A stretch of DNA of 29,185 bases, taken from Trichinella spiralis (taxonomy: Eukaryota; Nematoda; Enoplea; Trichinellida; Trichinellidae). Both the position numbers and the translations under genes were made by a program. Positions 1 through 11,876 of this stretch are shown here, piece after piece. Numbering within the stretch: the first letter of the stretch is position 1; the number at the start of each line of letters is the position of its first letter. The stretch spans positions 15,801,386 through 15,830,570 of the forward strand of contig CM012953.1 in NCBI GenBank assembly GCA_000181795.3, given 5' to 3'. The notes beneath the pieces were generated by a model that was given only the letters and a program-made list of their open reading frames with translations, ran no database searches and had not been told where the DNA came from.

Positions 1-2312
1 ACGTGCAACCTGTCGATCAGAAAAAACAATACATATAAATCACATATTAGCCGCGGAATTAGACAACTTCAACGATCCAATTGCTGTACCGTAGCTTGAA
101 GATTTGAATTTTCTCGTTCCAATTCTTGAACTTTGAATTTAAAATCTGCCAATTTTTTCGAATTATCCTCTTGAAAAAAAACAGAGCAAATTAAAATTTC
201 TTCTCTATAATTAATAAAATTAATTTGTTCACAAAAAAAGCTATACTCTGTGGATCGAACTCTTCGGTGCCGTTCAATTCGCACAATTTGTCATTTTCCA
301 ATTTCGAAAATTTATGCAACGCAATCTGTGCCCGCGCATCTTCTAAACTCAAATTCAGCTGCTTGTTCTATTGTAAATGCAAAATTGTGAACAAATTTTC
401 AAAAAAAAAACCGACAAAATTACCGCATCTATAAGATGAAGCAGCTTATCGTCGAGGGTGGTGCCTTCTGGAACCGCTTTGTCCAGAAGATGCAGAGAAT
501 TTTTCGTAATCAGCAGGCAGGAGGAGGAGGAGGAGGAAGGTGAGGATTTGTCCCGGTATGAGGGATCTTGACCGGCGGTCGACGACGGCTGCTGCCCATT
601 GGCCACAATGGCCACGTCATCAGCACTTTTCTCAACCACAACTAGACCAGCATCCTGCAATTTTCACGCAAATATGTATATATATAAGCTTTGAAAAAAA
701 CACTACCAATAAACAAATTGTTTGTTTGTAAAACTGTTACCGCAATCAAATCTTCGCGTTCTTTCAACTTTGCTGCTAGAGACAACTTTTCCGCATAAAT
801 TTCTTTCAATTTCACTTTCATCAACCTCGACTCCTGCAATTGATTTCATCATCATATTCTCAAATTTGCATAAACATGTACAAACAAAACGCCCCCAAAT
901 TCTGCACTCACGTTACGCAAATCCCGATTTTCACGCTGCAACTGGGCAACGGCTTCTTCGTCGTCTTCGAGCTTGTCGTTTAGCAGGTCGATTTCATAAA
1001 GCAGGGCGGATTTTTCATTGTCAATCTGCGAATAGAGAACCATGGCTTTGCGGAATTTTTCCTCAGTTTCGGCCAGTCGATCGGCAAGATTCTGGTCAAC
1101 AGTGGCCGAATCGTCGTCCACTTTGCGCAACAAGCCGCTGTGACTTGGTGAAAGCATCGGCACGCGCGGTATGACCGGCTGGAAGCAAGAAAATTGAACA
1201 ATTATTAATTATTAATATTATTAGAGAAAACAAAAAAACAATCACTCGATTCGAATCGATCAGCATGTCGTAACGACGGTCACTCTCTTCGTCCGCCTGT
1301 ACGAATGAAGAAGAATCGCATGAAGCAAATCAGTTGATATCAAAATAATTAGAGAACAAATTGTCTTTTCTACTTCTCGTTGCTGCTTTTCCAATTCCCT
1401 TATTCGTATCAATCTCGCTTCGGCCCGTGCTTGACGCTTCTTCGACAAACGATCCTCCGCCTGCAAAATAACCAAAATTTTAAAACATATATTTGCATTT
1501 TTAAAAAAATTAATCGAAAATATACAAAAATGTTACTAATTATGCTCATTTTATATTACAAAGCTGAGTATTGCACAAAAAGAAAACAAATCTTACGATG
1601 ATTCACTGCGATCGAATGGATATTCAGGAAATCGAATTTCCATTCAATACATTTTTGTGTAAAATTTTTTTTGAAAAAAATATTTATCATCAAATTAACC
1701 CTTCATTAATTTTACACTATTTTTATAAACGTGTTTTCATTGAATTGCTTTGATTGTAAAAAAATACGTCATTCACTTCCACTGACATCATCAACGGTTG
1801 AAAACATTTCAACAATTCAAGCACCTATTTAGATATATTCCTCATTTCATTTGTATTATCGTCATCAATTAACCGCAGGTCACCTCTATCAGAATCATAA
1901 CAGCAGCAACAATTAATGCATATGTGCAAATTAATTTTACAAAATGTTAAATAAAAACAACAATGCTTCTCAAATTTTCACTAATAGAATAAAAATGATG
2001 ATGTAAGGTGAATAACAAATCAAATGCCATTCAATATAGCTCTGCAATTAGGAAACAGCTGCGCCGGAACAGCCATTTCTATTCTCTTTCACATTTCGAC
2101 TAAACAAAAAAAAAACATGGTAAATGGTTTTAAAGAAAAAATTAAACACAATTCCGTTACTCCCAAGGCTACGCGTAAAAATACTTTCCAGTTCAAAAAG
2201 AGATATTTTTCAAAACATCCCAATATGAATAAAATCAATCTCAAATTTTGCTCGACTTATTTAATCAGTATCGACTTACATCACGAGCTATCCTTGTCCA
2301 AATGCTTTGATC
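1..2312 (-). CDS. LRRFIP2: LRRFIP1/2-like coiled-coil protein (partial, 3' end off the window)
   Basis: Spliced minus-strand gene. Exons read in transcript order: 2280-2312 (tentative), 1374-1460, 1246-1296, 912-1178, 741-833, 424-654, 247-358, 74-169, and probably 1-9. All junctions are GT-AG and the phases agree, except at the last junction, where the exon end near 74 is uncertain. Except for the first (819 bp), introns are 65-86 bp. The family is recognised from memory by its signature order: [20 protein letters not shown], then [12 protein letters not shown], then [20 protein letters not shown], then LKEREDLIA followed by DAGLVVVEK, then FKFKVQELE. These match, in the same order, the vertebrate LRRFIP2 segments around the arginine-rich start, the long coiled coil and the 'R(D/E)ELIEKHGLVI' stretch. 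Family members bind the leucine-rich repeats of Flightless-I and act in actin, Toll/NF-kB and Wnt signalling; that is family knowledge, not visible here. The 424-654 exon carries an extra Ser-rich linker. If the 74-169 exon were not spliced, a stop lies at 69-71. The N-terminal exon upstream of 2312 was not found. Confidence 0.88.
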
Positions 2313-4457
2313 CTTCAGCAGTGTAACGATTTACTGCTCTTCTTCTACCCATTCATTTCTTTCATCAAATGCTATACAACAAAACACAACATTTCATGTA
2401 AACTATAAACAAAATTATTCAACATGAGCATGTAGAAAATATGTAAAAATATCACTTATCCACACCTGTACATTTGAAGTGAATTACTAATTTAAGATAA
2501 AATGTAATAATAATAATACTGACAGTATAGAATAAATAATATGCTCAAAGCACTGAATCAATATCACATCCAAATTCTTCTCAAATGATATAATACTGTA
2601 TAATCAATATGATGATGATTTGTATCATATTCAAAATTTTAATCAAATTCATTCAACAATTCAATTATATTTCTATTTAAAATATCAATTTTGAAACTTA
2701 CTCTAAAGTTTGCTATAAAAGTTTTGCAATATATGTGTAAAATTTTTTTTGAAAAAGTTACCTGCAATCCAAATACATAATAAATAACTGATCAAAGAAA
2801 AATGCCAACACTGTGGAAAAAGCAAATGATACTTTAACGATAATGAACAAAAAAATATGCACAGAAAATTTTTTCAATCACAACTTAAAATGTATTAGAA
2901 CAGCGAGTGCAAAAGAATGTTAGCAAACAAGCGTGCGACAATCTCACGAGTCAGATCAATTAGTCATCACTAACCTTTGAAAAACGAAAATTATTTCTCG
3001 AAATTATAACTTTTTAAAATGCCAAAAATAATTATACTGCGCCATATTCTTCAATTAAACCAAGCATCCAGTGAAACATCGTAACAAATAAGGTGAGAGC
3101 TCCTTCAGTGAGCAGCAATGTCAGTTTTTTCAAGTTGACGGTAAAGCTGAAGTTAAAGAAATTCAAGATGACCTTCACTTATTGCTTTTCAGTTGAACAA
3201 CTTTAAGTTATTTTAGAAATTAAAATTCAAAATTAAAATATATTTAATATAAAACAATTATTTTAACAATATTGACATTTAATTAAGATGGTACTGTTGC
3301 TAAAAGTTTTACTCTTATAAATGATCAATATACTGTCTCAAATTTGGGCAAATAAGCTGTTATTAAATACAGTACAATTTTAAAACAAATTAACTATTGA
3401 AAAAGAATCTTCAATTTTACAGTTATTTATATTATTAAAATTATACATTCAGAAACTACTGTTTGTAATTTAATTAAAAATTAAAATTATAAAATAAATT
3501 ACATTTTAATTATTATCTTAAGAAATTATATTACTTGTATTATAAGAATGCAAAAGTTATTTTACTAGTGCATAATATAGCAATTTATTCTTACATTTTA
3601 GAAAGATACTGTAGAAAAATGATTCGTTTAAATTTTTCAAAGATAAATTAAAATTGTATGTTAAATGAAAATAATTTTATTAATAAATTTTCATTATTTA
3701 GTATGTCAAATTTTATATTTGATTTGTCTTTTTAAAGCAAATGAAATCATTTTCTGTTAAAAACTGAAAAAAGACTTTTGTTGAGTTGAAAAAACAATTC
3801 AGATTTTAAGTTTTATATATAGTCTTACAGATGTATAGTTATTTAATGTTCTAATTTCTTTATTATCAAATGATTTATGTTTGAAAATGCAATTAGTGCA
3901 GTAAACATTAGCGAAAATTGTTTTGAATATGCTATTGAAGGATCCATTAAAACTTTCATTACAATAAAATAAATAAAATGGCAACTACCTTATCAGAAGC
4001 AAATAAACAGCATTTCAATTGATTTTTCAAACATTTCATTAATGTTTAATTCTATTTATAATGCATTGATTTATTATAACCACAAAATGTAATACATTAT
4101 GACTTAGCATGGTCAAACTGGAAGTAATTTTTACAATGAATTATTAAATTGAAAAAAATGATGCAAATAAATGTGTTCCATTGTATTAAAATAAAGAATG
4201 CATTATAAGATTTATTTTATTACAATATCGATATATGTTCAGTTTGTCACTTTTTTAATATACCGGCATTTAATTTGTTTATTGTCTAATAGGATATTGC
4301 TGAACGCGTCTATTATGAAATGAAATCAAATATTACTCACTTTTAAGAAGGCTGACACTGTACGATAGTTTTACTTTGCACCGGTACAGAAAATATCCTT
4401 TCAGAAAAGAAATAACTGAAGTAATAGATAAATAATTTCAACTGCTCAAATGTAAAA
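2313..4457. other. AT-rich gene-free stretch
   Basis: No conserved coding exon is visible on either strand. The plus-strand open frame at 2024-2326 (100 residues, overlapping this region) has no recognisable similarity or splice support and looks like chance. The stretch is probably intron or 5' flank of the LRRFIP gene plus the 3' flank of TIM23. A 23-bp A/T-rich string starting TGTGTAAAA occurs at 2734-2756 and again, identically, at 1656-1678. Confidence 0.6.
4211..4216 (-). promoter_or_regulatory. Candidate poly(A) signal for TIM23
   Basis: AATAAA on the minus strand, about 240 bp past the TIM23 stop. In DNA this AT-rich such hexamers are common, so this is only a candidate. Confidence 0.3.
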
Positions 4458-5314
4458 TCATTTGAGAGAAAAAATTTGCTTAAGTCTATCACCACTTGTG
4501 TAAATGCAATATGCAGATGTTAAGCCAAGGCCAGCTAAACCACTCAACAGGCATACTCTTATTCCTGCACTACACTTATATAGAAGCCCTGTAGCTGTAC
4601 CAGCAACAATTGTATTCAGTTCATCGTCTGCTTTTCTCGTATAAGAAAGCAAAACACCAATCGCGCTGTAAATTACGGCAACAGCGCCAAAAGACGTCGC
4701 CGAAGATTGACTATGTTTAACAACGTAATTCAGCATCTGCACTTTTTTTGATTTCCACGCCTAGAGAAATATATTCAGTTCATATATTTAAACTAGCAGA
4801 AAACAAGAAAAACCTTTCAATTTAATGCTTCTATCAATACATATAGCATAAAATAACTTTACAAACAAAAATTATACACACATATATACAGCTGTGTGTT
4901 ATATGCAGATAATACAAAATTGAAAATGAAAAAAATTTTTTTTATTATTTAAGAATGGTATCAATGCACGCAATATGAGTAACATACATAAGCATAAATC
5001 GAATGATGAAAAAACTTTTTTAAATATTCCTAAAAGTGTAAAATAAATTTTACCTCTTTAGCAAGTTCTGGAGTCGTGAGGCCAGTGTATAAACCAGAAG
5101 CGCCACCCCACAGTGCACCAGACATCACACATCCCCCAATTAGGGAAAATGCCAACTCAAATCTACCTCTTTTCGGTTTTGCGCCTTCCGGTAAAATATA
5201 CTGCGGTTCAGTTTTGAAAATACTTGGATCGATGTTCAAATATGGCGAAAGAGGTGATCTTATGGGAAGATTAGTCTTCATAGATCCGCCAAAATTACCA
5301 TATGCATCATCCAT
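4458..5314 (-). CDS. TIMM23: TIM23, mitochondrial import inner membrane translocase subunit
   Basis: Complete two-exon gene: 5054-5314 and 4458-4760, joined in phase 0 across a 293-bp intron (5' GTAAAA, 3' CTCTAG), giving 187 residues (human about 209). The product is the channel subunit of the TIM23 complex, which moves presequence-carrying proteins across or into the mitochondrial inner membrane. The N-terminal part has the family motif YLNIDPSIF (residues 25-33) and PQYILPEG (37-44). The hydrophobic Tim17/22/23 domain follows, with four membrane segments at about 54-82, 107-128, 135-152 and 154-175. They carry small-residue helix-packing motifs such as GALWGGASG and AGTATG. VQMLNYV at the start of exon 2 and LLYKCSAG are also family hallmarks. 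The ATG at 5314 aligns with the usual start. A 3' splice site TTTTTAG ends 2 bp upstream of it. Confidence 0.96.
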
Positions 5315-5318
5315 TGCT
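5315..5318 (-). promoter_or_regulatory. 3' splice site immediately upstream of the TIM23 start codon
   Basis: Read on the minus strand, ATATTTTTAG is followed by CA and then the ATG. A splice acceptor this close to the start fits either a 5'UTR intron or a spliced-leader trans-splice site. No donor-bearing 5'UTR exon was recognised nearby, which mildly favours trans-splicing. Confidence 0.45.
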
Positions 5319-5344
5319 AAAAATATAGTTTTCAATATTTTCAC

Positions 5345-6450
5345 TCGTGCATATTATCCAAGGAGTTTCTGTTCACCAAATACACCAAGACACAAATACT
5401 GTATTTATTAAATAATGAGGATTATGTGCGAGTTTTCGATTAATAAAAAACATATTCAATATACGATGACATTACTACTTTTCATAACTTTATTTAAAAT
5501 TAAAAGTTGAAGTAGAAATTGTTCTTTGTACAGTACATGAAAATCAAGTTTTATGATTACTTAATGAAAGTAATGTTTTCATAAAATTATTACAAAGAAA
5601 TCTTTGTAGCTGTAGATTATACGCCAACAGGTTGATTATTAATTATTTAACAAAAATACAAATTTGAAGTTGTTTCTTTTACTTGGAAATATTTCATTGA
5701 GAGAAATTTTCTATTCCTAAAAAGTAATAAAGGTGAATTAGAAAAAACAAAGCTTTGCATGCGCAAATACGTTTATATGAGTTAAATTAGGATAATGTCG
5801 AACAATTCAGGCAAAGCAATATTTATTGCAACAGTTGAAAAGCTGAAATTCAAATGATCACTGTGAAATGGTTGTACTGTTAACTTTGATTTTTTAATCA
5901 TGAAAAATATCTCCATCAAACTAATGTAATTTGAATAATTTTTTTCTTGGTTAAATGAATATTTTTTTTACTTTACTGAGCCTTGTTTGATTGAATTCGT
6001 TTGTATTTCTTTTTCTTTGTTTTGTTTTCTGTAATTAAAATTGGAATATTAAATTATATTTGTTCGCTTGTTTGTTTTTTGCATAATTTCAATGGAAACG
6101 AGTTGAGGAAAACGCGCAAAAGTTGACCTGATTGTCCAACCAAGTGACGAGAAAAGTTTCACTTTCTTTTACAGTTTTCTAGAAAAAGTTTGCAAATCGG
6201 TCGTCGCGATCATATTTTGCACACACACCCTGCTGATAAAGCACTGCTGATTCGCACCATTGAGAAAATTAATCGTTCCCAAATGTCATCATTGTCGTTG
6301 CTAAATTTCCAACTTGGTTTGCTTATAGAAAAGCTTCTGAAAATTTGTGAAAAAGCTTCAAAAAGAGGTTGATAAAATTTCAATGGAAACAAAAAATTCA
6401 ACCCTCTCAGTTGCAAGCACTTGCAATCCGACAATCACAGTAAACAACAT
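5345..6450. other. Intergenic region between TIM23 and the L1-domain gene
   Basis: About 1.1 kb of AT-rich sequence. I see no coding exon or RNA gene. It should hold the TIM23 promoter and the 3' flank of the RSL1D1-like gene, both transcribed leftwards. Confidence 0.5.
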
Positions 6451-6456
6451 TTTATT
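6451..6456 (-). promoter_or_regulatory. Poly(A) signal of the RSL1D1-like gene
   Basis: AATAAA on the minus strand, 66 bp beyond the stop codon at 6522-6524, a normal spacing for a short 3'UTR. Confidence 0.55.
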
Positions 6457-6461
6457 CCACT

Positions 6462-6482
6462 ACACACACACACATACACACA
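6462..6482. repeat. (CA)n microsatellite
   Basis: About ten CA units with one interruption, lying in the 3'UTR of the RSL1D1-like gene. Confidence 0.9.
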
Positions 6483-6521
6483 GAGAAAAACAATGGAAAT
6501 TTCTGTTTGTTTTTTTCTGGT

Positions 6522-9500
6522 TCAGCTTTTCGAATGATCACGTTTTGTTTTTCGGTATTTTCGAAATTGTCGTCCAACTCTTTTTGAACGCTTTTTCTTC
6601 TTCAACTCTTCATACCACAAACGAGTTGAACTATTATTTTTCGTAGTTTTCAATTTTCCCTCTTAATAATTGAAAATTTAAATGCAATAAAAAATAATTA
6701 TTATTGGCAAATAAAAATAAAAATTGACAAGCTTTTTTACTTTTGTCAACAAACTCCACTCGTCCGTCTGCGTGAGAACGAACCTGAACATCACTAACAA
6801 CGGTCGACAATTCGCCGACCACTGGCGGCGGTATGCGTCGGGGCCGTTTCGGAAATTGCACCAAATTCGCCGAAGCTACAGTTGAAAAATGCAAAAAAAA
6901 ACTTCGCAAAAAGTAAGTTTTTTTTAAATCCAAATTGCATACCGAAAGAAGCGTAAACTGGCAACGGCGGCAAATGATCAACTACCAGATACATCGTTCT
7001 GACGTTCGACAAAGCTCCGGGGAATGAAATTTGCCATTTTTCCATAATTGCACGAAAATTGCCAACCAATTCATCACAACACTGACTGGTCAATCCAATT
7101 TTGCACTGACTACGAGATTGCATTAATGAAGAGCAAAAAATATATACATTTATTAATTTTTACAAAACTGACTATTTGTTAGAAAATTTCTCAACTATAA
7201 TTTTGCACACGGACAATGATTTTTTGATCTGATCATTTATACCACTTTTGGTAATATCGACCATGATTGGTAATCTGAAAAAAATTAACAACAATTTAAA
7301 TGAGCATTGTTGCTTGTGAATAATGTTTTTTTTACTTTTTCAAATCTTTGAACACTTTGCCGAGATGCTTGTTCACCGATGTCTGATTCAATCGATTGTC
7401 CATCAAAAATTTATCGTACGATTTGGCCAACTTTTTCTTCTGCTCGTATGTGTTGTATTCACGAATTAAATGACTGAACGATATCACCTGCAACAAATTG
7501 TGATTGACAATAAATGTGCACATTGGAAAAGAACCAAAAAAAAAAAAAACAAATTTACATAATCCACGTCGGTTACACCTTTTTCTTGGAGCATTTCTTT
7601 GAAATGTCGACTCCATTTGTCGTATTCATAATTGCGTCGATTGTCACTCAAGTCACGTACAATCAAACAAATCGAAACTGAAGATGGATCCACAAACGGA
7701 TGTGGAAGTCGACTTCAAAAAAATAAAATAGTGTTTAAAAATAATTCTCATATTATAGTTTGATTATTTCCTCTTTTTTTTTGATTTCAACGTAACTAAT
7801 ACAATTGATAATAATGATGCATTTGAATATATCACTGCCACCAAAATGAAGATAAATTTAATTTAGAAAATAAATTTCCATCTGATAAATTTCATCATGC
7901 ACAAATGATACGAGCTATTTTTCATTTATCAAATTCATATCTACTTATTATTTATGATCAATGTTCGTTGAATGTGAAATAAAATTCAGCAAATGCATTT
8001 CACATTTTCCAGTGTTCCATTAAACTTTCCAGTTTCTTAATTAACAGTTATGAGGTTAGATACACTTGCCTTGACCCTTTTTATTTAAATGCCTTTTCAG
8101 TTACTTCAACGCAACACTTGCGCAAAATTATTCCATTTAATTTGGGTGTTGTTCTTCTCCCAAACTTGCCTTTGGATAGAACCTTTTTTTGATAAAAGAA
8201 AAATAATCAACATTAACACCCGATCATTATTACTATATTAGAATCAATTTCAATACCAAATATATTTCATTGTGAATAATAAATAATGTCCTTAATTAAT
8301 GCATAACATATATATATATACATTCATGTGAGTGTTGTTTCTCAATTCAATTCACTGCAGTTAATTTAGTCGGTGATTTAATAAAATAACCTAAATTTTA
8401 CAACCACTATTTTTCATTTCGTGGTCAATTTCACGCAAAATCAACGGTGCGCGTCACTGACTACAGTCGTCAATTATACATACAAGAATGCGAGGAATAT
8501 CGTTTTTTTTCTCTCTTTTACAATTAAACGTATTTTCTATCTATTCACTACCTCTGCTTGTCAAAAAATAAAAAATTTTCCATTCCAATTTGAATAAAAC
8601 AATATTTTTCAAATTTACTTTTTCCAACTTGTTCCATGTATTTTGATGTGCAAATTTTTTGCTTTTGATTCAGTTGAATATCTGAATTTTATTTCTCTCC
8701 ACATCCCCCCCCCCACAGCCGAATACTAAGCAATTGCAATTGCAAGTCAATTTGCATTTCAATTGCTTGTTTATTTCTGCTCAATTGGAGAAATGTTCAT
8801 GCAAAGCAAAGCAAACAAAATAAAATATTTCTTTTGATCTAGGAAAAATAGAAACAACAATACTCGCTTTCAACCAAATCCAAGCACAAATGGAAAAATT
8901 ACTCTTGTTGAACAATAAAAATTGCATAATTTGCAAACTTACAGTTGAACGACAGAGCCGACAAAATTTTTTGGCACTTTTTTCAAAGTGATCATGACTT
9001 GAACAAATTTTGCATCTCTATTCGAATCCAAAAAAAATTCATCGTTGCTATTCGATTGTTTTGCATTTGTTTCATTCAAAAATTTCTTCAATGCTTCCAT
9101 CGCATTAACTACCTACAATGACAACAACAACAGCGTCTTAAATTTGAATAATAAAATATATTGCATTTTCAACATATTTCTTTTGAAAATAACTAACCAT
9201 AAAAAACCCAATGAAAGTGTGTTATCAGCTGCATAAAATCATCGAAACTATTTTAAACCAGTTAACAAGAGACTGACAAAACTGATAAAGCCCAAATTTT
9301 GACAAACAGGGTCTATAAATGTGGAAAAGACCCCCAAAACAGTAACCAAATTTTCCAAGGTTGAATCGCATTTCTATTGCATAAAATACGCTCAAAAATA
9401 TGAACCACTTGAAAAATCGTTTGTCAAGTTTGGAAAAATCAATTTCAACAGTAAAACCAATTTTGCAAATCATTAATCTGCAAAATGATAATAAAAATAC

Positions 9501-10547
9501 GCGCTATCAACAAGACAACTTTTACAGAGAACTTATAAATTTGCTTTTTTTCGCACTCAAAATGGCAATCGTAAAATCCACTGAACAGTACTAGCAGACT
9601 GTTTTATTTCATTTTTCACATATTTCAGCCCAACCTTGAAACAACTAATTCCGCTACAAGACGCTAATAACAAGTAAAAAATCAAATTCCCTTTCGTTCA
9701 AATGGATAATTTGAAAAAACAGTATCCTTAGCTTTGAGCAATTTATCCATTTACATTCATTATTATTTCACATTTTAATCAGCCTCCCACATGTTGCATG
9801 AATATACTTTTTATGCAAAATTAAAAAAAAACTTTCACTTTTACTACATTACAATACCATATTATTTCAATCGAAATATTTTTTTATTAGCATTTGACAA
9901 AAAAACTAATCAAGAAAAGTGAATTGTATTAGAGTGCTTATAAAATAGATGGTCAATTGAAATTATATTCTAAAAAAATTTTTTTATTCTACTCTTCACA
10001 TGTTGAAAACTGAATTAAAAGCAGCTTCTCAATTAAAAATAACAACCTTTCTGATAAAAATTAGTCAATCAGATGTTTTTATAATTGCAGTGGTTAATTT
10101 TGAAATGTTTAAACTTTATAAATGACTAAATTTCCGCTTAAAATGAAAAATAAAATCAGAAAAATATATACATATATAACAAATACACTTATCCAACGTG
10201 ATTCATTCTATATAAACAATGGAAAAGCAAACATGGGTGTTACATTTAAATCTACTGAATAAAAATTAACCTATGAAAATAATGACAAAATGTTCTATCA
10301 CACCACTTCCTTCTCTACTATTGTTATTAACAACAAAAAAGTCTATCTACTAAAGCAAACAGTGTGATTCAGCAGTATGATGAATAAAAATGGAAATTTT
10401 TTACACTTCATTTTCTCACACAAAAGAATTGAAATTGTTTTTCAAACATCTGTTGAAAAAAAGTTTCCTATTATGCGAAATACGTGATCAACAAATGATT
10501 ATTTATTCAAAAAGACGACTTACCTGATCGTAATTTATAGTTTCCAT
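6522..10547 (-). CDS. RSL1D1: Ribosomal L1 domain-containing nucleolar protein (RSL1D1/Utp30/Cic1 family)
   Basis: Complete eight-exon gene, in transcript order: 10524-10547, 8943-9112, 7559-7712, 7336-7487, 7173-7274, 6943-7109, 6741-6875, 6522-6661. All splice phases close, giving 347 residues. Introns are 61-79 bp except the first two (1411 and 1230 bp). The L1-type fold spans about residues 9-260. Recognisable stretches are YDQVVNAMEALKKFL (N-terminal helix), VMITLKKVP, LPHPFVDPSSVSICLIVRD, VISFSHLIREY, KSYDKFLMDNR, CKIGLTSQCCDELVGN and YLVVDHLPPLPVYASF. They align in order with human RSL1D1. The last exon encodes a Lys/Arg-rich tail (LKKKKRSKRVGRQFRKYRK) expected to bind RNA or direct the protein to the nucleolus. 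Human RSL1D1 is longer (about 490 residues); the length here is closer to yeast Utp30 and Cic1, which act in ribosome assembly. The function is inferred from the family. Confidence 0.93.
7713..8942 (-). other. Large intron 2 of the RSL1D1-like gene
   Basis: The intron has GTAAGT at the donor and TTTTGAAG at the acceptor. It contains AT-rich sequence and a run of ten C at 8705-8714. No nested gene is seen. Confidence 0.8.
9113..10523 (-). other. Large intron 1 of the RSL1D1-like gene
   Basis: The intron has GTAAGT at the donor and ATTGTAG at the acceptor. Short open frames near 9225-9594 on both strands show no family resemblance and look like chance. Confidence 0.75.
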
Positions 10548-10573
10548 TGTCGATGCCCGACGCTTTAAAGTCT
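10548..10573 (-). promoter_or_regulatory. 5' leader and splice acceptor of the RSL1D1-like gene
   Basis: GATTTTCAG ends at 10572, and the ATG at 10547 follows after 24 bp that are open in the coding frame. Either a further upstream coding or UTR exon splices here, or it is a spliced-leader acceptor. No convincing upstream exon was found in 10574-11500. Confidence 0.45.
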
Positions 10574-11500
10574 GAAAATCAAATTTCAACAAAAAATTTT
10601 TTATTTTTTAGCTATTTGATTCAATTGACATAAAACAGTATGTTTTAAAAATGCAAAACATCCAAAAAATATTACAATTAAACAAAACTGAACACCATTA
10701 ATAACTAGGAACCTGTAGAACTTTTCAAAAAGAGACTGCAGCGGTACACAGTGAAATACGTTCTACACAACAATAACTGATAGACAGAAACAGTGTAACT
10801 ACTAATTTATCAAATGGCTAATGATAAGCAACATCTTTTAAAATATAAAACAAAAAAAACAGTAACTAATAAAATAATCATTAATGATTGCAGACGTTTG
10901 CTTAGAAATGATAAGTAATGTTTGTTGTTTCAATGTAACGAAATAGGAAAAATGAATGAATTTAATGCGTAAAAGTTATAATTAAACATGCAAAGAGTAA
11001 CAATTTCATAATTTCTTTTCATTTTAGAAAAGCATTAAAATTATTTGTTTCATACTGTAAATAATCAAGTTCAATTTTTTATTCGAAAATATGAAATGAA
11101 TTTTAAAAGTGGAATATCTTCAAAATAAATTTATTATTATTATTATTTATATTTTATCGGTTAAAAATTATTTTAAATTAATGCAAACTTACAAGTTTTA
11201 ATTCTGTAAATTATATCGCGGTTAGATGGAAATTTTTTCATATTATTTTTCCAAGTAACAATTCAATGTAGTTGCAAAATGGAACTGCGTTGGGTATATT
11301 TGCTTTATTCGACTTAAAATTGAATGAACTAACCAAACGCAACTTGAATGTTTACTTTTTTTGCAGCATCAGTTTTTTTGTATCGAAGTAAAATTTTCCA
11401 TTTGTAAAGGCCGGCCCAGTGTAAACGGGGTTTTTATCGATTGTATTTGAAAATGAATGACAAAATTAACAAATGAAATGTTATGAAGAGTTCGAACGGC
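10574..11500. other. AT-rich gene-free stretch
   Basis: No supported exon, RNA gene or mobile element. This is presumably the upstream region of the RSL1D1-like gene and the downstream region of the candidate minus-strand gene ending near 11526. Confidence 0.5.
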
Positions 11501-11525
11501 GGTAAGAATGCATTTATTGCACAAG

Positions 11526-11839
11526 CTACAGTGGCGCGCTTGTGCGGAATGAATAATGCTTAAAAGGCGTCGCAGACGGAGATTGTTGTTGTTGTTGATG
11601 GTGGTGGTGGTGCTGTTGTTGTTGCGCTTGTTGCTCTCCCAGTTTCCTAAAGAAACCAACGGACTGTTCAAAATTTCCGATAAAGGTTGATGATAGTCGA
11701 TCATCATCAGCATTGTCAGCAAAAGTGGTCGTCTTGGAAGTATGCAAAAGAGGCCAAGCCCATCCAAATTGTTGTTGTTGTTGTTGTGGAAAAAGAAGAA
11801 GGAATCCACGTCACCACGTCCATGACTCGCTTTTGCCAT
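11526..11839 (-). CDS. Unidentified Gln/His-rich coding candidate (last exon, possibly two exons)
   Basis: GC content rises sharply here against the surrounding AT-rich DNA. On the minus strand 11529-11732 reads from FADNADDDRLSSTFIGNFEQ through a Gln run and a His run to SFRTSAPL and a stop at 11526-11528. AATAAA follows within 10 bp (11514-11519). A 77-bp intron can be drawn (11733-11809, pyrimidine-rich 3' end CTTCCAAG) to a short ATG exon at 11810-11839 (MAKASHGRGD), but its donor GTGGAT is poor. A different minus frame stays open for 156 codons across the same DNA, and the plus strand is open too, because CAA/CAC repeats remove stops in several frames. I do not recognise the product. Strand and exon structure are not settled. 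Confidence 0.3.
11578..11627. repeat. Trinucleotide (TTG/TGG) repeat tract
   Basis: Runs of GTT/GTG units, CAA/CAC on the minus strand, which would encode poly-Gln and poly-His there. A second GTT run lies at about 11770-11787. Confidence 0.85.
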
Positions 11840-11876
11840 CTAAACTGCCTCGTCGTTAAAGCCAAATTCCTCAACA

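Noticed and set aside
2024-2326. 100-codon plus-strand open frame
   Set aside because: No family resemblance; it overlaps the tentative LRRFIP exon on the other strand and has AT-driven composition.
9225-9594. Open frames on both strands inside intron 1 of the RSL1D1-like gene
   Set aside because: No splice support or resemblance; they look like chance.
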